A stretch of 64,000 nucleotides of DNA from Plantibacter sp. VKM Ac-2880 (GTDB lineage Bacteria > Actinomycetota > Actinomycetes > Actinomycetales > Microbacteriaceae), in contig NZ_JADKSJ010000001.1 of NCBI RefSeq assembly GCF_015351235.1, forward strand, positions 2,063,668 to 2,127,667, written 5' to 3'. The notes beneath the pieces are model-generated. The model worked only from the letters and a program-made list of their open reading frames with translations. It did no database searches and was not told where the DNA came from. This document shows, piece by piece, positions 7,764-15,538 of the stretch. The position numbers and the translations under genes are program-made. The first letter of the stretch is position 1. Each line of letters starts with the position of its first letter.

Positions 7764-7769
7764 TACCCT
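7764..7769 (+). promoter_or_regulatory. -10 element of leaderless gene at 7776
   Basis: TACCCT ends 6 nt before the ATG, so the start codon is the predicted +1. No ribosome binding site is present. Confidence 0.5.
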
Positions 7770-7775
7770 CGGCTC

Positions 7776-8147
7776 ATGGACACGGACTGGATCGAACATC
7801 GACGGTCGGGCGACGGCGAACGGTTGGGCTGGATGCTGCCCGACGGCGAGGGGTTCATCGTGATCGACCTCTTGGGGCGCCGGAGGACCGGGGCGGTGGA
7901 CTGGATGGAGGCCGAGGAGACGCTCGACGAGATCGGGTTGAGCTACCTCGCCGAGCCTCATGAGCTCCGCCTGGACGACGGATCATGGTTGCGGGTCCGT
8001 ATCGCGGAGGTCTCGCCGACCGGCATCCGGGTGAAGAAGGACGACTGGGGCGACATGCGCGCGACGCAGCTGTTCTACGACGTGTCCTTCCCCGTGAGTG
8101 ACGATCGACTTCGACCGATGCGCCCGTGCACGTCGGCCGAGGTGTGA
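7776..8147 (+). CDS. Conserved hypothetical protein
   Basis: A 123-residue soluble protein rich in tryptophan and acidic residues, with alternating strands (LGWMLPDGEGFIVIDLLGRR; SWLRVRIAEVSPTGIRVKKDDW). It resembles small actinobacterial hypothetical proteins with a beta-rich N-terminal half. No catalytic motif is seen. It appears leaderless, with a TACCCT -10 placed so that transcription begins at the ATG. Confidence 0.6.
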   Translation: MDTDWIEHRRSGDGERLGWMLPDGEGFIVIDLLGRRRTGAVDWMEAEETLDEIGLSYLAEPHELRLDDGSWLRVRIAEVSPTGIRVKKDDWGDMRATQLFYDVSFPVSDDRLRPMRPCTSAEV

Positions 8148-8157
8148 GAGGTCACCG

Positions 8158-8271
8158 ATGAACGAGACGAACCGTCCGCTGAGCCTCGGCCAACGGATCG
8201 CCGCCCGGTACGCCGATGCCCTCGATCGGTACTTCGCGGGTCACCGCCCAGCTACTCGGTCGGCAGGTTGA
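8158..8271 (+). pseudogene. Probable truncated N-terminal gene fragment (37 codons)
   Basis: An ATG at 8158 opens a 37-residue frame (MNETNRPLSLGQRIAARYAD...) that reads like the amphipathic N-terminus of a soluble protein, then stops inside the 3' end of the opposite-strand frame 8252-8527. The abrupt end, and the incomplete frame opposite it, suggest a deletion junction near 8250. It may also be spurious. Confidence 0.3.
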
Positions 8272-8527
8272 TCGTGAGTTCGCCGGGTAGTCCGGACGCT
8301 GCGAACGCTGCCTGGATGGCCGCGGTGACCTGGTCATCCGGCTTGCTGAGGTTGGCGTGGAGCGTGGTTCGGCCGTCGGCGACCGTATAGATGATGCTGT
8401 CCAGGCCCGATGATCCCTGGAACGGGATGGTGAGAGTGTCGAGGAACGCGGCGAGTGCGGCGGGCGGTGTCTCGTCAGTGGGCGCGGGGGCGGGGTTCGC
8501 GAACGGCAGGTTGGAAGAACATCTCAC
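8252..8527 (-). pseudogene. Remnant or orphan small protein of unknown function
   Basis: A 91-codon frame from GTG 8527. After a Pro/Ala-rich stretch (residues 8-22) comes a plausible folded domain (AALAAFLDTLTIPFQGSSG, then IIYTVADGRTTLHANLSKPDDQVTAAIQAAF). The frame stays open upstream without a convincing start or ribosome binding site, so it is probably the 3' part of a larger gene. No family recognised. Confidence 0.35.
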
Positions 8528-8675
8528 ACCACTGCTCGGCGTGCCGACGTGAGATTGCGGCGACGAACGGAGCCGACGATGGCAGCACAGACTTGCAGGA
8601 CGGCCGCAGTAACGTATGCGTGCTGTCCGGCGATCACGGTGTCGTCAGAGCTTTCGAAGCCCGACCCGATTCGTC

Positions 8676-9605
8676 TCATCGTCGGGCGAAGAGCCGCTCG
8701 AACAGCGTGGGCTTCGGAACAGGCCGACTGCCGGCGATTCTGCGCATCCGCGCCTGGATCTCGGGATCGCTCTGCATCGCCAATGTCGCCAACCGGGCCG
8801 ATCCGAGACCCCATCGCGACCAGTGCTTGCGGTGCGCGTTCACTGCCTTGATCTGGCTGAGCTGGTTCAGCTCGCCGAGTTCCCGCCATCGCGTGAGGTC
8901 GAGCAGCGCGATCTCCTCGGCGTACGTCTCGTTCACCCGGGTGATTCCTGCGTTGCCCGCGCGCTGGCGCGCCGGAGTCTCGGACGAGCCGTCACCCGCT
9001 GCGAGGTGGATGGTGGCGAGTTCGTCGAGCAACTCGTCGAACACCGCGCGCAGTTCGGAACGGACCTTGGGCGATGTGGCGACGATGCGATCCTCCTCGG
9101 TCTTCCACGCGATCAGGACACCGCCCGAGCACAGGCGGCACAACTGTTCGGGCACGATGCGGCTCGAGGCGTAGCCGCACTGGCAATACCCGGCGATGTT
9201 CGCGAGGGTGTCGTCGAGTGAGACGAAGGTGCTGTTCTCGTCCGACTCGGCCTCCTCGATGGCCTCGATCAGGAACAGGGCCCCAGGCACGCCGACGGCC
9301 GCTGCTCGCGCGACGTAGCTGCCGGGCACCCGGGTGATCTTCGCGGTCCACAGAGCGACGTCCTCGGCACTGAACAGCCCACGGGCCTGACGGACGTATT
9401 CACTGATGCTCCGCTCGACGATCGTCTCGAGTTCTGCGTCGAATCGCTTCATCGCCGCGTCGTCCGAGGGGTCGTCGAACCGTTCGTTCAGGGCGATCAC
9501 TGCCTCGCGGCCGGTGGCCATGATCGCCTCATGCACGGCCGCAGCACGCGGATTCCGCTCCAGGAGGAGCTCTTCCGTACCGAGTATCTCGATGTTCGTG
9601 ATCAT
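8676..9605 (-). CDS. Protein of unknown function with central Cys4 zinc-ribbon-like motif
   Basis: A 309-residue mostly alpha-helical soluble protein. ATG 9605 is chosen over an upstream in-frame start because GAGGAA lies 7-12 nt upstream and homology-like sequence begins with ITNIEILGTEELLLERNPR. Around residues 138-160, YCQCGY...QLCRLCSGG gives CxC and CxxC pairs typical of a zinc knuckle. The C-terminus is basic (PTLFERLFARR). It shares no operon with its neighbours. I cannot assign a function. Confidence 0.65.
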   Translation of the reverse strand: MITNIEILGTEELLLERNPRAAAVHEAIMATGREAVIALNERFDDPSDDAAMKRFDAELETIVERSISEYVRQARGLFSAEDVALWTAKITRVPGSYVARAAAVGVPGALFLIEAIEEAESDENSTFVSLDDTLANIAGYCQCGYASSRIVPEQLCRLCSGGVLIAWKTEEDRIVATSPKVRSELRAVFDELLDELATIHLAAGDGSSETPARQRAGNAGITRVNETYAEEIALLDLTRWRELGELNQLSQIKAVNAHRKHWSRWGLGSARLATLAMQSDPEIQARMRRIAGSRPVPKPTLFERLFARR

Positions 9606-9729
9606 GGGGTTCCTCGCAGCAGGTGGGACGACAGGAGAGCCGGTGTACGCACCGCCATTGTGCACGGTGCGGCCCCGTGTGGTCGACATCCGGCGGATCG
9701 GAGGTCGTCGTGCGCAACCGTCCGCGCGT

Positions 9730-9735
9730 TAGCAT
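9730..9735 (+). promoter_or_regulatory. -10 element of leaderless gene at 9742
   Basis: TAGCAT is followed after 6 nt by the ATG, predicting a leaderless mRNA. Confidence 0.55.
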
Positions 9736-9741
9736 CTCGGA

Positions 9742-10284
9742 ATGACTTCCGACGTGGACCTGGGCCGCGGAGTGGTGCTCCGCGCAGTGACGATCGACGA
9801 CTCGGCCGCGCTGGCCGACGCTTACCGGAAGAATCGCGACCATCTGGCGCCGTGGGATCCGGAACGATCCGAGGCGTTCTACACCGAGGGCGGCCAGGAG
9901 GGCGCCACCCGGCAGCTCCTCCTCGAACAGGAGGCCGGGGCGGCTCTGCCACTGGTGCTCGCGGATTCGTCGCGCATCGTCGGGCGGGTCAACCTCACGG
10001 GGATCGTGCGGGGCGCCTTCCAGAGCGGGAACCTGGGGTACTGGATCGACGCCGACCACGCAGGTCGAGGGCTCATGACGGCCGCCGTCGGTGTCGCCGT
10101 CGACCTGGCTCGCGACGACCTGCGGTTGCATCGGATCCAGGCTGGCACCCTGCCGCACAACGTCGCATCGCAGACGGTCCTCAAACGATGTGGGTTCGTC
10201 GAGTTCGGCCTCGCCCCGGAGTACCTGCGCATCGCGGGCCGATGGCAGGACCACCGCCTGTTCCAACGCATCCTCACCAGGTAG
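9742..10284 (+). CDS. GNAT N-acetyltransferase, RimJ/RimL type
   Basis: A 180-residue acetyltransferase. LGRGVVLRAVTIDDSAALADAY is the N-terminal family signature. GNLGYWIDADHAGRGLMTAAVGVAVDLA contains the acetyl-CoA binding loop. QAGTLPHNVASQTVLKRCGFVEFG is the conserved C-terminal segment of RimJ/RimL-like enzymes, which acetylate ribosomal protein N-termini or other amines. It appears to be transcribed alone and leaderless. The specific substrate cannot be deduced. Confidence 0.85.
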   Translation: MTSDVDLGRGVVLRAVTIDDSAALADAYRKNRDHLAPWDPERSEAFYTEGGQEGATRQLLLEQEAGAALPLVLADSSRIVGRVNLTGIVRGAFQSGNLGYWIDADHAGRGLMTAAVGVAVDLARDDLRLHRIQAGTLPHNVASQTVLKRCGFVEFGLAPEYLRIAGRWQDHRLFQRILTR

Positions 10285-10323
10285 TGTCTCGTCGCGGGTC
10301 ACGGGAGTACGGGCAGGGGAGCG

Positions 10324-10869
10324 ATGGAGAACACACACGACACCGGAGACTGGCGACCGCTGCTCGCCGCGCTGGCGAACGACGACGCGCGTTCGATCTA
10401 CGCGCAGATTGTTCTCGGAGCCAGCCCCTCCTTGGAGCCGTCGAAGCAGGCCACGAAACGCACGGGGAAGGCGCTCCGGCTGCTGCTGCGCGCCAAGCTC
10501 GTTGTCGAAGAGGACGGCGTCTTCGAGGCACCCGCTGACGCGCTGCTCCGGGCGCTCGAGGCGGGAGCTCCGGCTCGGAAAACGGGTGTCGATCGATTCC
10601 TGAACGATGGTCGGATCGTCCAATACCCGGCCCAGCCGGCCGAGCGAGAGGAACTGCTCCGCTGGGTGGCCGGACAGACGCTGGCCGATGGCGAGACCCT
10701 CGACGAGCGGGACATGACCGAGCGTCTCCGACGGTTCCACGAGGATCCTGCCGGCCTGCGCCGGTATCTGGTCGACTTCGCGCTCATCGAACGCACAAGA
10801 TCCGGGAGTGAATACCGGCGTGCGACGGACGCGCGGCGATCCTCACCGGAAGATGACAGCGCGATCTAG
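10324..10869 (+). CDS. DUF2087 domain protein with N-terminal helix-turn-helix-like region
   Basis: A 181-residue protein. Residues 1-75 look like a winged helix (LLAALANDDARSIYAQIVLG and GKALRLLLRAKLVVEEDGVF). Residues 88-165 match the DUF2087 pattern: FLNDGRIVQYPAQPAEREELLRWVAG, an E-x-D-M-T-E-R-L segment, and LRRYLVDFALIERTRSGSEYRR. Proteins of this type are probably transcriptional regulators. It lies 40 bp after the acetyltransferase, behind GGGGAG, so the two may be co-transcribed. Confidence 0.75.
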   Translation: MENTHDTGDWRPLLAALANDDARSIYAQIVLGASPSLEPSKQATKRTGKALRLLLRAKLVVEEDGVFEAPADALLRALEAGAPARKTGVDRFLNDGRIVQYPAQPAEREELLRWVAGQTLADGETLDERDMTERLRRFHEDPAGLRRYLVDFALIERTRSGSEYRRATDARRSSPEDDSAI

Positions 10870-11035
10870 CGTCCGCCGCCGGGAGGGTCTTGGGCTGATG
10901 GGCACCGCCGGCGTCCTCGGCGAAGCCAACGAACAGGCGGCGAAGGACGCGATCTCCGGCCGAGTCGCTGGTCGTCGACCTCGGGGTCGGCATGGGCAGG
11001 GTCGCCGCAGCGTCACCGGTGTCGGCGGTCCGTCA

Positions 11036-11041
11036 TAGCTT
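11036..11041 (+). promoter_or_regulatory. -10 element of leaderless gene at 11048
   Basis: TAGCTT is followed after 6 nt by GTG. The decamer TCGGAACGTG is directly repeated at 11041-11050 and 11051-11060 across the start. Confidence 0.5.
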
Positions 11042-11047
11042 CGGAAC

Positions 11048-11914
11048 GTGTCGGAACGTGTTGAATCATGGTGGGCCCGCCGCCAATGGTCGAAGGGCCT
11101 CGAGACGCCCTATCCGGTCGGCGCCTACCGGCATGCGTGGGCGCCGTTCCCCGCGTTGTGGCGCCAGTACCACGCCGACCTCAACGCGGGGATCGTCCTC
11201 AGCCAGGTGCCGCCGGCGGCCGACGTCCTGCTGCAGTGGCAGTGCGACCGCGGACACCGCTTCGTCGCGACCCCGACGGAGCAGCGCTCGCGGCCCGGGA
11301 GAGAGCGCCGTCGGAGCGCCTGGTGCCCGGAGTGCGCCGATGAGGCGAACCCGTCCAGGGTCGTCGCGCTACCGATGCGGGAGTCGGTGACCGACCCGGT
11401 GCTCGCAGGCGCCGGTGTCGTCCGGGAGCGTCGCGGTCGCCGTCAAGCGTCGCTGTGTGACAAGACGCCGGACGTGCCGGTGGGGGAGGCGTTCGCCTCT
11501 GCGTGTGCACCGAAGCCGGCCTCCGCTGTCGAGGACCGGCTCCGCGCGGACGTCCACGAGCGTCTGGCTCTGACCACCGGCATGAACGCCGTGCGCGTCC
11601 AACGCCCGTTCTTCAATCACGTCGAGGTGTGGCCCGACCTGGTCTTCCCGGAACTCCGCATCGCGATCGAGTACGACAGCATCGGCAGACACGGTGTCGA
11701 GCACGTCGGTCGCCGCGAAGAGGCAGACCGACGGAAGGATCGTGCGCTGCGGTCCGCCGGCTGGGAGGTCGTCCGCCTCCGCACCGGGAAGCTCGAAGCC
11801 CTCGGGCCCCACGACCTGCAGCTCACCTCGTGGAACGGCCGGGCGCTCGACCGGCTGATCGAGACGCTCAGAACCATCCGGGGACCACTGCTGGTCGACG
11901 CGTATCTGCGCTGA
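11048..11914 (+). CDS. Zinc-ribbon protein with VSR/DUF559-like PD-(D/E)xK nuclease domain
   Basis: A 288-residue protein. The N-terminal half has a treble-clef-like zinc site (C66, H70 in QCDRGH; C93/C96 in WCPEC). The C-terminal half looks like a small restriction-endonuclease fold: E162 on a helix, PDLVF (D197), IEYD (E208/D210), then RRKDRALRSAGWEVVRLR, the arrangement of very-short-patch-repair-like nucleases. No methyltransferase or toxin partner is adjacent, so DNA repair, a solitary nuclease or a defence role are all possible. GTG 11048 is supported by TAGCTT 6 nt upstream. Confidence 0.65.
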   Translation: MSERVESWWARRQWSKGLETPYPVGAYRHAWAPFPALWRQYHADLNAGIVLSQVPPAADVLLQWQCDRGHRFVATPTEQRSRPGRERRRSAWCPECADEANPSRVVALPMRESVTDPVLAGAGVVRERRGRRQASLCDKTPDVPVGEAFASACAPKPASAVEDRLRADVHERLALTTGMNAVRVQRPFFNHVEVWPDLVFPELRIAIEYDSIGRHGVEHVGRREEADRRKDRALRSAGWEVVRLRTGKLEALGPHDLQLTSWNGRALDRLIETLRTIRGPLLVDAYLR

Positions 11915-12025
11915 ACCGTGGAGGCCCGACCGGAGCAGCCTACCGACGGATCAGGCACGGAGTTGCACCTGCCGTAGCGTCATGTGATGCAGTGGTCGTA
12001 TTCCGCCCACCGAGGAAGGACCATC

Positions 12026-12898
12026 ATGTTCTCGTCATTCACCCCGCCACGCCAGGTCACGATCGGCGGTGCCGCCGCCTTCGTCGGCACCACGCCGCGG
12101 GCGATCCGTCACTACCACCAGATCGGTCTGCTCCCGGAGCCCGCGCGGGGGAGTGACGACCGCCGCCGCTACGGCTACGAGGAGATGGTCCAGCTGCTGT
12201 GGATCCGCCGGATGGCCGACGCCGGCATCGCCCTCGACGACATCCGAGACGCCTTCGCCGCCGCGTCCGACACCGCCGATGGGGATGGCGACGTCGCGCA
12301 GACCCTGGATCGGCTCGAGGCGTCGCTCGTCGCCAAGCAGGCCGAACTCGAGCTGCAACGCACCGCCGTCCAGCGGATGCGCGCGCAGGGAAGCCGGTTG
12401 GGACTGCTCTCCGACCTGGTGAGCGACCGCCTCGCCGATCTGCCCGAAGGGGCCCTCCGGCAGGACGACCTCGACACGCTGCTCGTGACGGAGCGGATCT
12501 TCGGCGAACTCAGTGCGTGCGTCCAGGCGTCGCGCTTCATCGCCCTGGCCACCCACCCCGAGTTGCGCGAGGAGGCCGATCGGGTCGACGCCGCCGAACA
12601 GACGCTCGACGACACGGTCGCCGTCGACGACCCCCGCGTGGCGCAGGTGGCAGCCGAGCGGCACGCCTTCGAGACCGCCCTCAACACGGTCATCGAGGAC
12701 TCCGGCCTGGCGCAGGCCGACGCCGAGCGGTTCGACGCCTGGGACGAAGCACACCCCGTCTCTGACGACGGAGCCGGCGCGACGTGCGGGACGACGAGCC
12801 TCACCGAGTCGGTACGGATGATGCCCTACGACTTCTCCCGGGCGCGCCTGCGGAGCATGGAATTGGCGCCGGAGCTCGACGTCCTCGGCTCGGTCTGA
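12026..12898 (+). CDS. MerR-family transcriptional regulator
   Basis: A 290-residue regulator. Residues 10-80 are the MerR helix-turn-helix and wing (TIGGAAAFVGTTPRAIRHYHQIGLLPEP and RRRYGYEEMVQLLWIRRM). A helical dimerisation stretch (about residues 90-130) and a long ligand-domain-like C-terminus follow. ATG 12026 is preferred over ATG 11984 because GAGGAAGGA lies just upstream and homology starts there. The C-terminal half has no metal-binding cysteine motif, so it probably senses a small molecule. No linked target gene is evident, because the following DNA is a scar. Confidence 0.85.
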   Translation: MFSSFTPPRQVTIGGAAAFVGTTPRAIRHYHQIGLLPEPARGSDDRRRYGYEEMVQLLWIRRMADAGIALDDIRDAFAAASDTADGDGDVAQTLDRLEASLVAKQAELELQRTAVQRMRAQGSRLGLLSDLVSDRLADLPEGALRQDDLDTLLVTERIFGELSACVQASRFIALATHPELREEADRVDAAEQTLDDTVAVDDPRVAQVAAERHAFETALNTVIEDSGLAQADAERFDAWDEAHPVSDDGAGATCGTTSLTESVRMMPYDFSRARLRSMELAPELDVLGSV

Positions 12899-12997
12899 GG
12901 TGCCGCGCTCCGTGATCGCCCATGGCGAGGAGTGAGGGGCCGGACCGGCGTCATCGAGGCGGTCGATGGTCGCGCGGCGGCCTGCGAGGATTGGTGC

Positions 12998-13127
12998 ATG
13001 CGTGTACTGGTTGACGGCGGGTCCGGCGTGCTCGGCCGAGCGGTGATTCCGATGTTGCTCGCACTGGGCCACGAAGTGAGTGCGACATCACGATCGACCG
13101 AGAAGCTGCACCTACTGGAGCAGCTCG
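12998..13127 (+). pseudogene. 5' fragment of NAD(P)-dependent epimerase/dehydratase
   Basis: About 43 codons encode the first Rossmann strand, helix and second strand of an atypical SDR/epimerase (MRVLVDGGSGVLGRAV..., then HEVSATSRSTEKLHLLEQLG). Homology-like sequence ends abruptly where a TetR fragment on the other strand begins; the frame runs on to 13180 as unrelated residues. The rest of the gene is missing. Confidence 0.65.
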
Positions 13128-13128
13128 G

Positions 13129-13317
13129 AAGTCGATCGCGATCCGCGCTTCCATCAGGCGTCGCTCGTCGAGCGGCATGATCTGCCGTGCGAGCTCGCGC
13201 AAGCCGGTGAGGCCCCGTGGTGAGGGATCGGCCGCTCGAGCGCGTTCGTTGGTGGCGTCGAAGACTCCGGCGAAGGCCGCGTCGACCACGGCGTCCTTGC
13301 TGGAGAAGTAGTAGCGC
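13129..13317 (-). pseudogene. Internal fragment of TetR-family regulator
   Basis: Read on the minus strand, this stretch encodes LRYYFSSKDAVVDAAFAG, the end of a TetR helix-turn-helix and its linker, then NERARAADP...LRELARQIMPLDERRLMEARIAIDF, typical of the TetR ligand domain. The start of the helix-turn-helix and the rest of the ligand domain are both absent. Each boundary coincides with a fragment of a different gene. Confidence 0.65.
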
Positions 13318-14114
13318 AGCACGCGAAGCGCATCGGCCTGGCGGCCCTCCGGCACACCCCGGAACTGAAGCTCATCTACGTCTCGCTCACCGACCGGGTG
13401 CAGCATGCGGCCGCGCCGGGGGAGGCCCTCGCCGACCAGTTCTTCATCGAATTCGACCGCCTCCTCGGCGACTACCTCGACGCCGGATGCCTCGTCGCGA
13501 TCACTGCCGACCACGGGATGAACAGCAAGCACGATGCCACCGGCGAAGCACGCGTCATCCACCTCGAGGACATCCTGCGCGACGCGGGCATCGCCTTTGA
13601 CGAGATCGTGCTCCCGATCATCGACCCGTACACGAAGCATCACGGCGCGCTCGGCTCCTTCGCCTGGATCTACCTCGCCGACATCGACCGCGAACGCGCC
13701 CGTCGAGCCCTGACGGCGGTCCCCGGGATCGAGGAGGTGTGGGATCGAGAGGCCTCCGCCACGATCTACGAACACCCCTTCGACCGCATTGGCGACCTCG
13801 CCGTCACCGCCGCAGCCGACACCGCGCTCGGCCGGACGGCTTCCGCTCACGACCTCACGCAGCTCCACGCTGCGCTGCGCTCGCACGGTGGTCGGTATGA
13901 GCAACTCGTCCCGCTCATCATCAGTGAACCGGTGACCGGGCCGCTCGCCGAATGCTACGCGGCGAACGTGCTCCGCAGCCGTGACATCCACGACCTCGTC
14001 CTCAACAACACCCGATCCGGCGGGTTCCGGCGCGAGGTCGTCGCTGGACGGACGACCGGTCGGCACGGCGGATGGGGAGCGGTCCCCATCCGCCCGACGG
14101 TGCAGGACCAGTAG
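13314..14114 (+). pseudogene. Phosphonoacetate hydrolase (PhnA)-like, 5'-truncated
   Basis: From about 13317 the frame reads QHAKRIGLAALRHTPELKL..., joining the middle of an alkaline-phosphatase-superfamily enzyme. TDRVQHAAAPG, ITADHGMNSK (metal ligands Asp and His) and the HHGALGSFAWIYL segment match phosphonoacetate hydrolase, which splits phosphonoacetate to acetate and phosphate. The N-terminal third, including the catalytic Thr region and the first metal ligands, is missing, so the product should be inactive. GTG 13398 could in principle restart translation of a 238-residue piece. Confidence 0.65.
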
Positions 14115-14117
14115 CGT
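14112..14117 (+). promoter_or_regulatory. -10 element of leaderless gene at 14124
   Basis: TAGCGT overlaps the stop of the truncated hydrolase and is followed after 6 nt by ATG 14124. Confidence 0.5.
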
Positions 14118-14123
14118 GTGGCC

Positions 14124-15059
14124 ATGAGGAAACGCACAGCACTCGTCGGCGTGCTCGCCATCGCCGTCTCGCTCACGGGATGCGCACGGGGGATCGACAC
14201 GGACGACTCCGGGAGCACCGCGCTCGTCGAGGAGTTCTTCGCACACCTCAAAGCGGGTGAGGCCACCAAGGCTGCGGCGTTGACCACGATCGACTTCCCC
14301 GAGGAGTTCATCGACGACGACTTCTACCGCGCATCCGACGCCTTGCCGGCCGATGCACGCATCGTCGAGACGAGGGGCTACGACTCCGGAGGGTTCAGGG
14401 CGACCGTCGAGTACACGTTCGACGGTGCCGAAGTGCCTGGCACGCTCGAACTCTCGGTGTCGCGCGAGGACGGGGAACTCCGGATCACCGGCTGGCGGGG
14501 CGACACCCCGAACACGATCGGCGGCATCGAGTCGGCCGCGACGGTGACGGTGAACGACCAGCTGGAGTACCCGCTCGCCGAGGACGGCGCTGAGCTTCAG
14601 CTGCTCCCCGGCGCGTACGGCGTGAGGTACGACGATCCGACCGGCTTGACGAGACTGCTCGGCACGGACGACGCGTTCACCGCTTACGTCCCGAACCTCG
14701 GAGGAGACGAGAGCGAGGCCGACTTCAGCTTCTCGCCGGCGTTCACGACGGATGTGGAGCCGGGACTCGCCGCCGCCGTCGAGGGGTTGCAGGCGGCATG
14801 CGCGGCCGAGCGGTTCGTCGGGCCGTCCTGCCCGGCGGAGCTGACAGGTTCGCTGCCGGGACCGCTGGGGGACTCCGTGACCGCGGAATGGTTCCGCGAG
14901 CCGGGTCCCGTGTTCACCCTGATCGACGGTGAGTACCACGCGACGTCGTCGTTCCGTGTCCGGTTCTCCGACGATGCGCTCCCCATCACGACCGTCTCCT
15001 ACACCGGCGTGCTGACCCGCGACCCGGCCGGCGGCATCGCCTTCACCCCGGAGCCGTAG
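14124..15059 (+). CDS. Predicted lipoprotein of unknown function
   Basis: A 311-residue protein with a lipoprotein signal (MRKRT, hydrophobic core, lipobox LTGC about residue 19-22), so it should be anchored outside the membrane. The mature part starts with an acidic linker, then a region like NTF2/DUF4878-type domains (LVEEFFAHLKAGEATKAAAL...), followed by beta-rich repeats. Two cysteines (CAAERF and PSCPAEL) could pair. ATG 14124 fits the leaderless promoter better than GTG 14118. Function unknown. Confidence 0.7.
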   Translation: MRKRTALVGVLAIAVSLTGCARGIDTDDSGSTALVEEFFAHLKAGEATKAAALTTIDFPEEFIDDDFYRASDALPADARIVETRGYDSGGFRATVEYTFDGAEVPGTLELSVSREDGELRITGWRGDTPNTIGGIESAATVTVNDQLEYPLAEDGAELQLLPGAYGVRYDDPTGLTRLLGTDDAFTAYVPNLGGDESEADFSFSPAFTTDVEPGLAAAVEGLQAACAAERFVGPSCPAELTGSLPGPLGDSVTAEWFREPGPVFTLIDGEYHATSSFRVRFSDDALPITTVSYTGVLTRDPAGGIAFTPEP

Positions 15060-15179
15060 ATCTCCACGGATGCCGGTCGACGGATCGCGCCAACCCGCCC
15101 GCGCCGATGACGACGCCGAAGGAGCTGCATTGGAACAGACTTCGGGTATGTCTGCACCAATCACGATAGGGACGCCGGT

Positions 15180-15413
15180 TCAGGACTTGGCTCGCACAAT
15201 GAGCGCGGAGTACCCTCCGGCTTCGACGCCGTCCGGGCCTTCCCACAGCTGGAACAGGTCCTTGCGCACCTTGTCCGGCAGGTCGGAGGCGGCGATTCGG
15301 GCGCGCCGCCCTCTCTATCGGCTTGGCCAATCCGCGAACTTCTCTGCGAGGCGCTCGATCACGCCGTCGATCAGCTGCGCCTCGTCGGGATTCAGTGTGG
15401 CGCGAGGAGGCAC
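15180..15413 (-). pseudogene. Small gene fragment interrupted by an in-frame TAG
   Basis: On the minus strand one frame encodes TLNPDEAQLIDGVIERLAEKFADWPSR, then a TAG codon (15315-15317), and in the same frame RARIAASDLPDKVRKDLFQL...GGYSALIVRAKS to a stop at 15180-15182. Both halves read like real protein, so a nonsense mutation in a roughly 80-residue gene is likely. The 5' end is uncertain (GTG 15413 has no ribosome binding site). The remaining 15060-15538 sequence shows nothing else convincing. Confidence 0.45.
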
Positions 15414-15526
15414 CGTGCTGCTCTGTGGCCATTCGTGAGTCCTGCTGGGTAAATCGCTCCGGTTTCCACGCGTGGGGTTCTGCGAGGTCGTCGTGCGGTG
15501 TTCACCGACTGGTCGCTGGGCGCCGG

Positions 15527-15532
15527 TAGGGT
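15527..15532 (+). promoter_or_regulatory. -10 element of leaderless gene at 15539
   Basis: TAGGGT lies 6 nt before GTG 15539. Confidence 0.5.
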
Positions 15533-15538
15533 GCGCGG

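Noticed and set aside
12951-15164. A 737-codon open frame on the minus strand
   Set aside because: It lies opposite real genes and pseudogenes and has no coherent homology except the short TetR fragment. Long antisense frames are common at high GC.
12899-15538. Mobile element as cause of the gene scars
   Set aside because: No transposase, terminal inverted repeats or target duplications were seen at the junctions.
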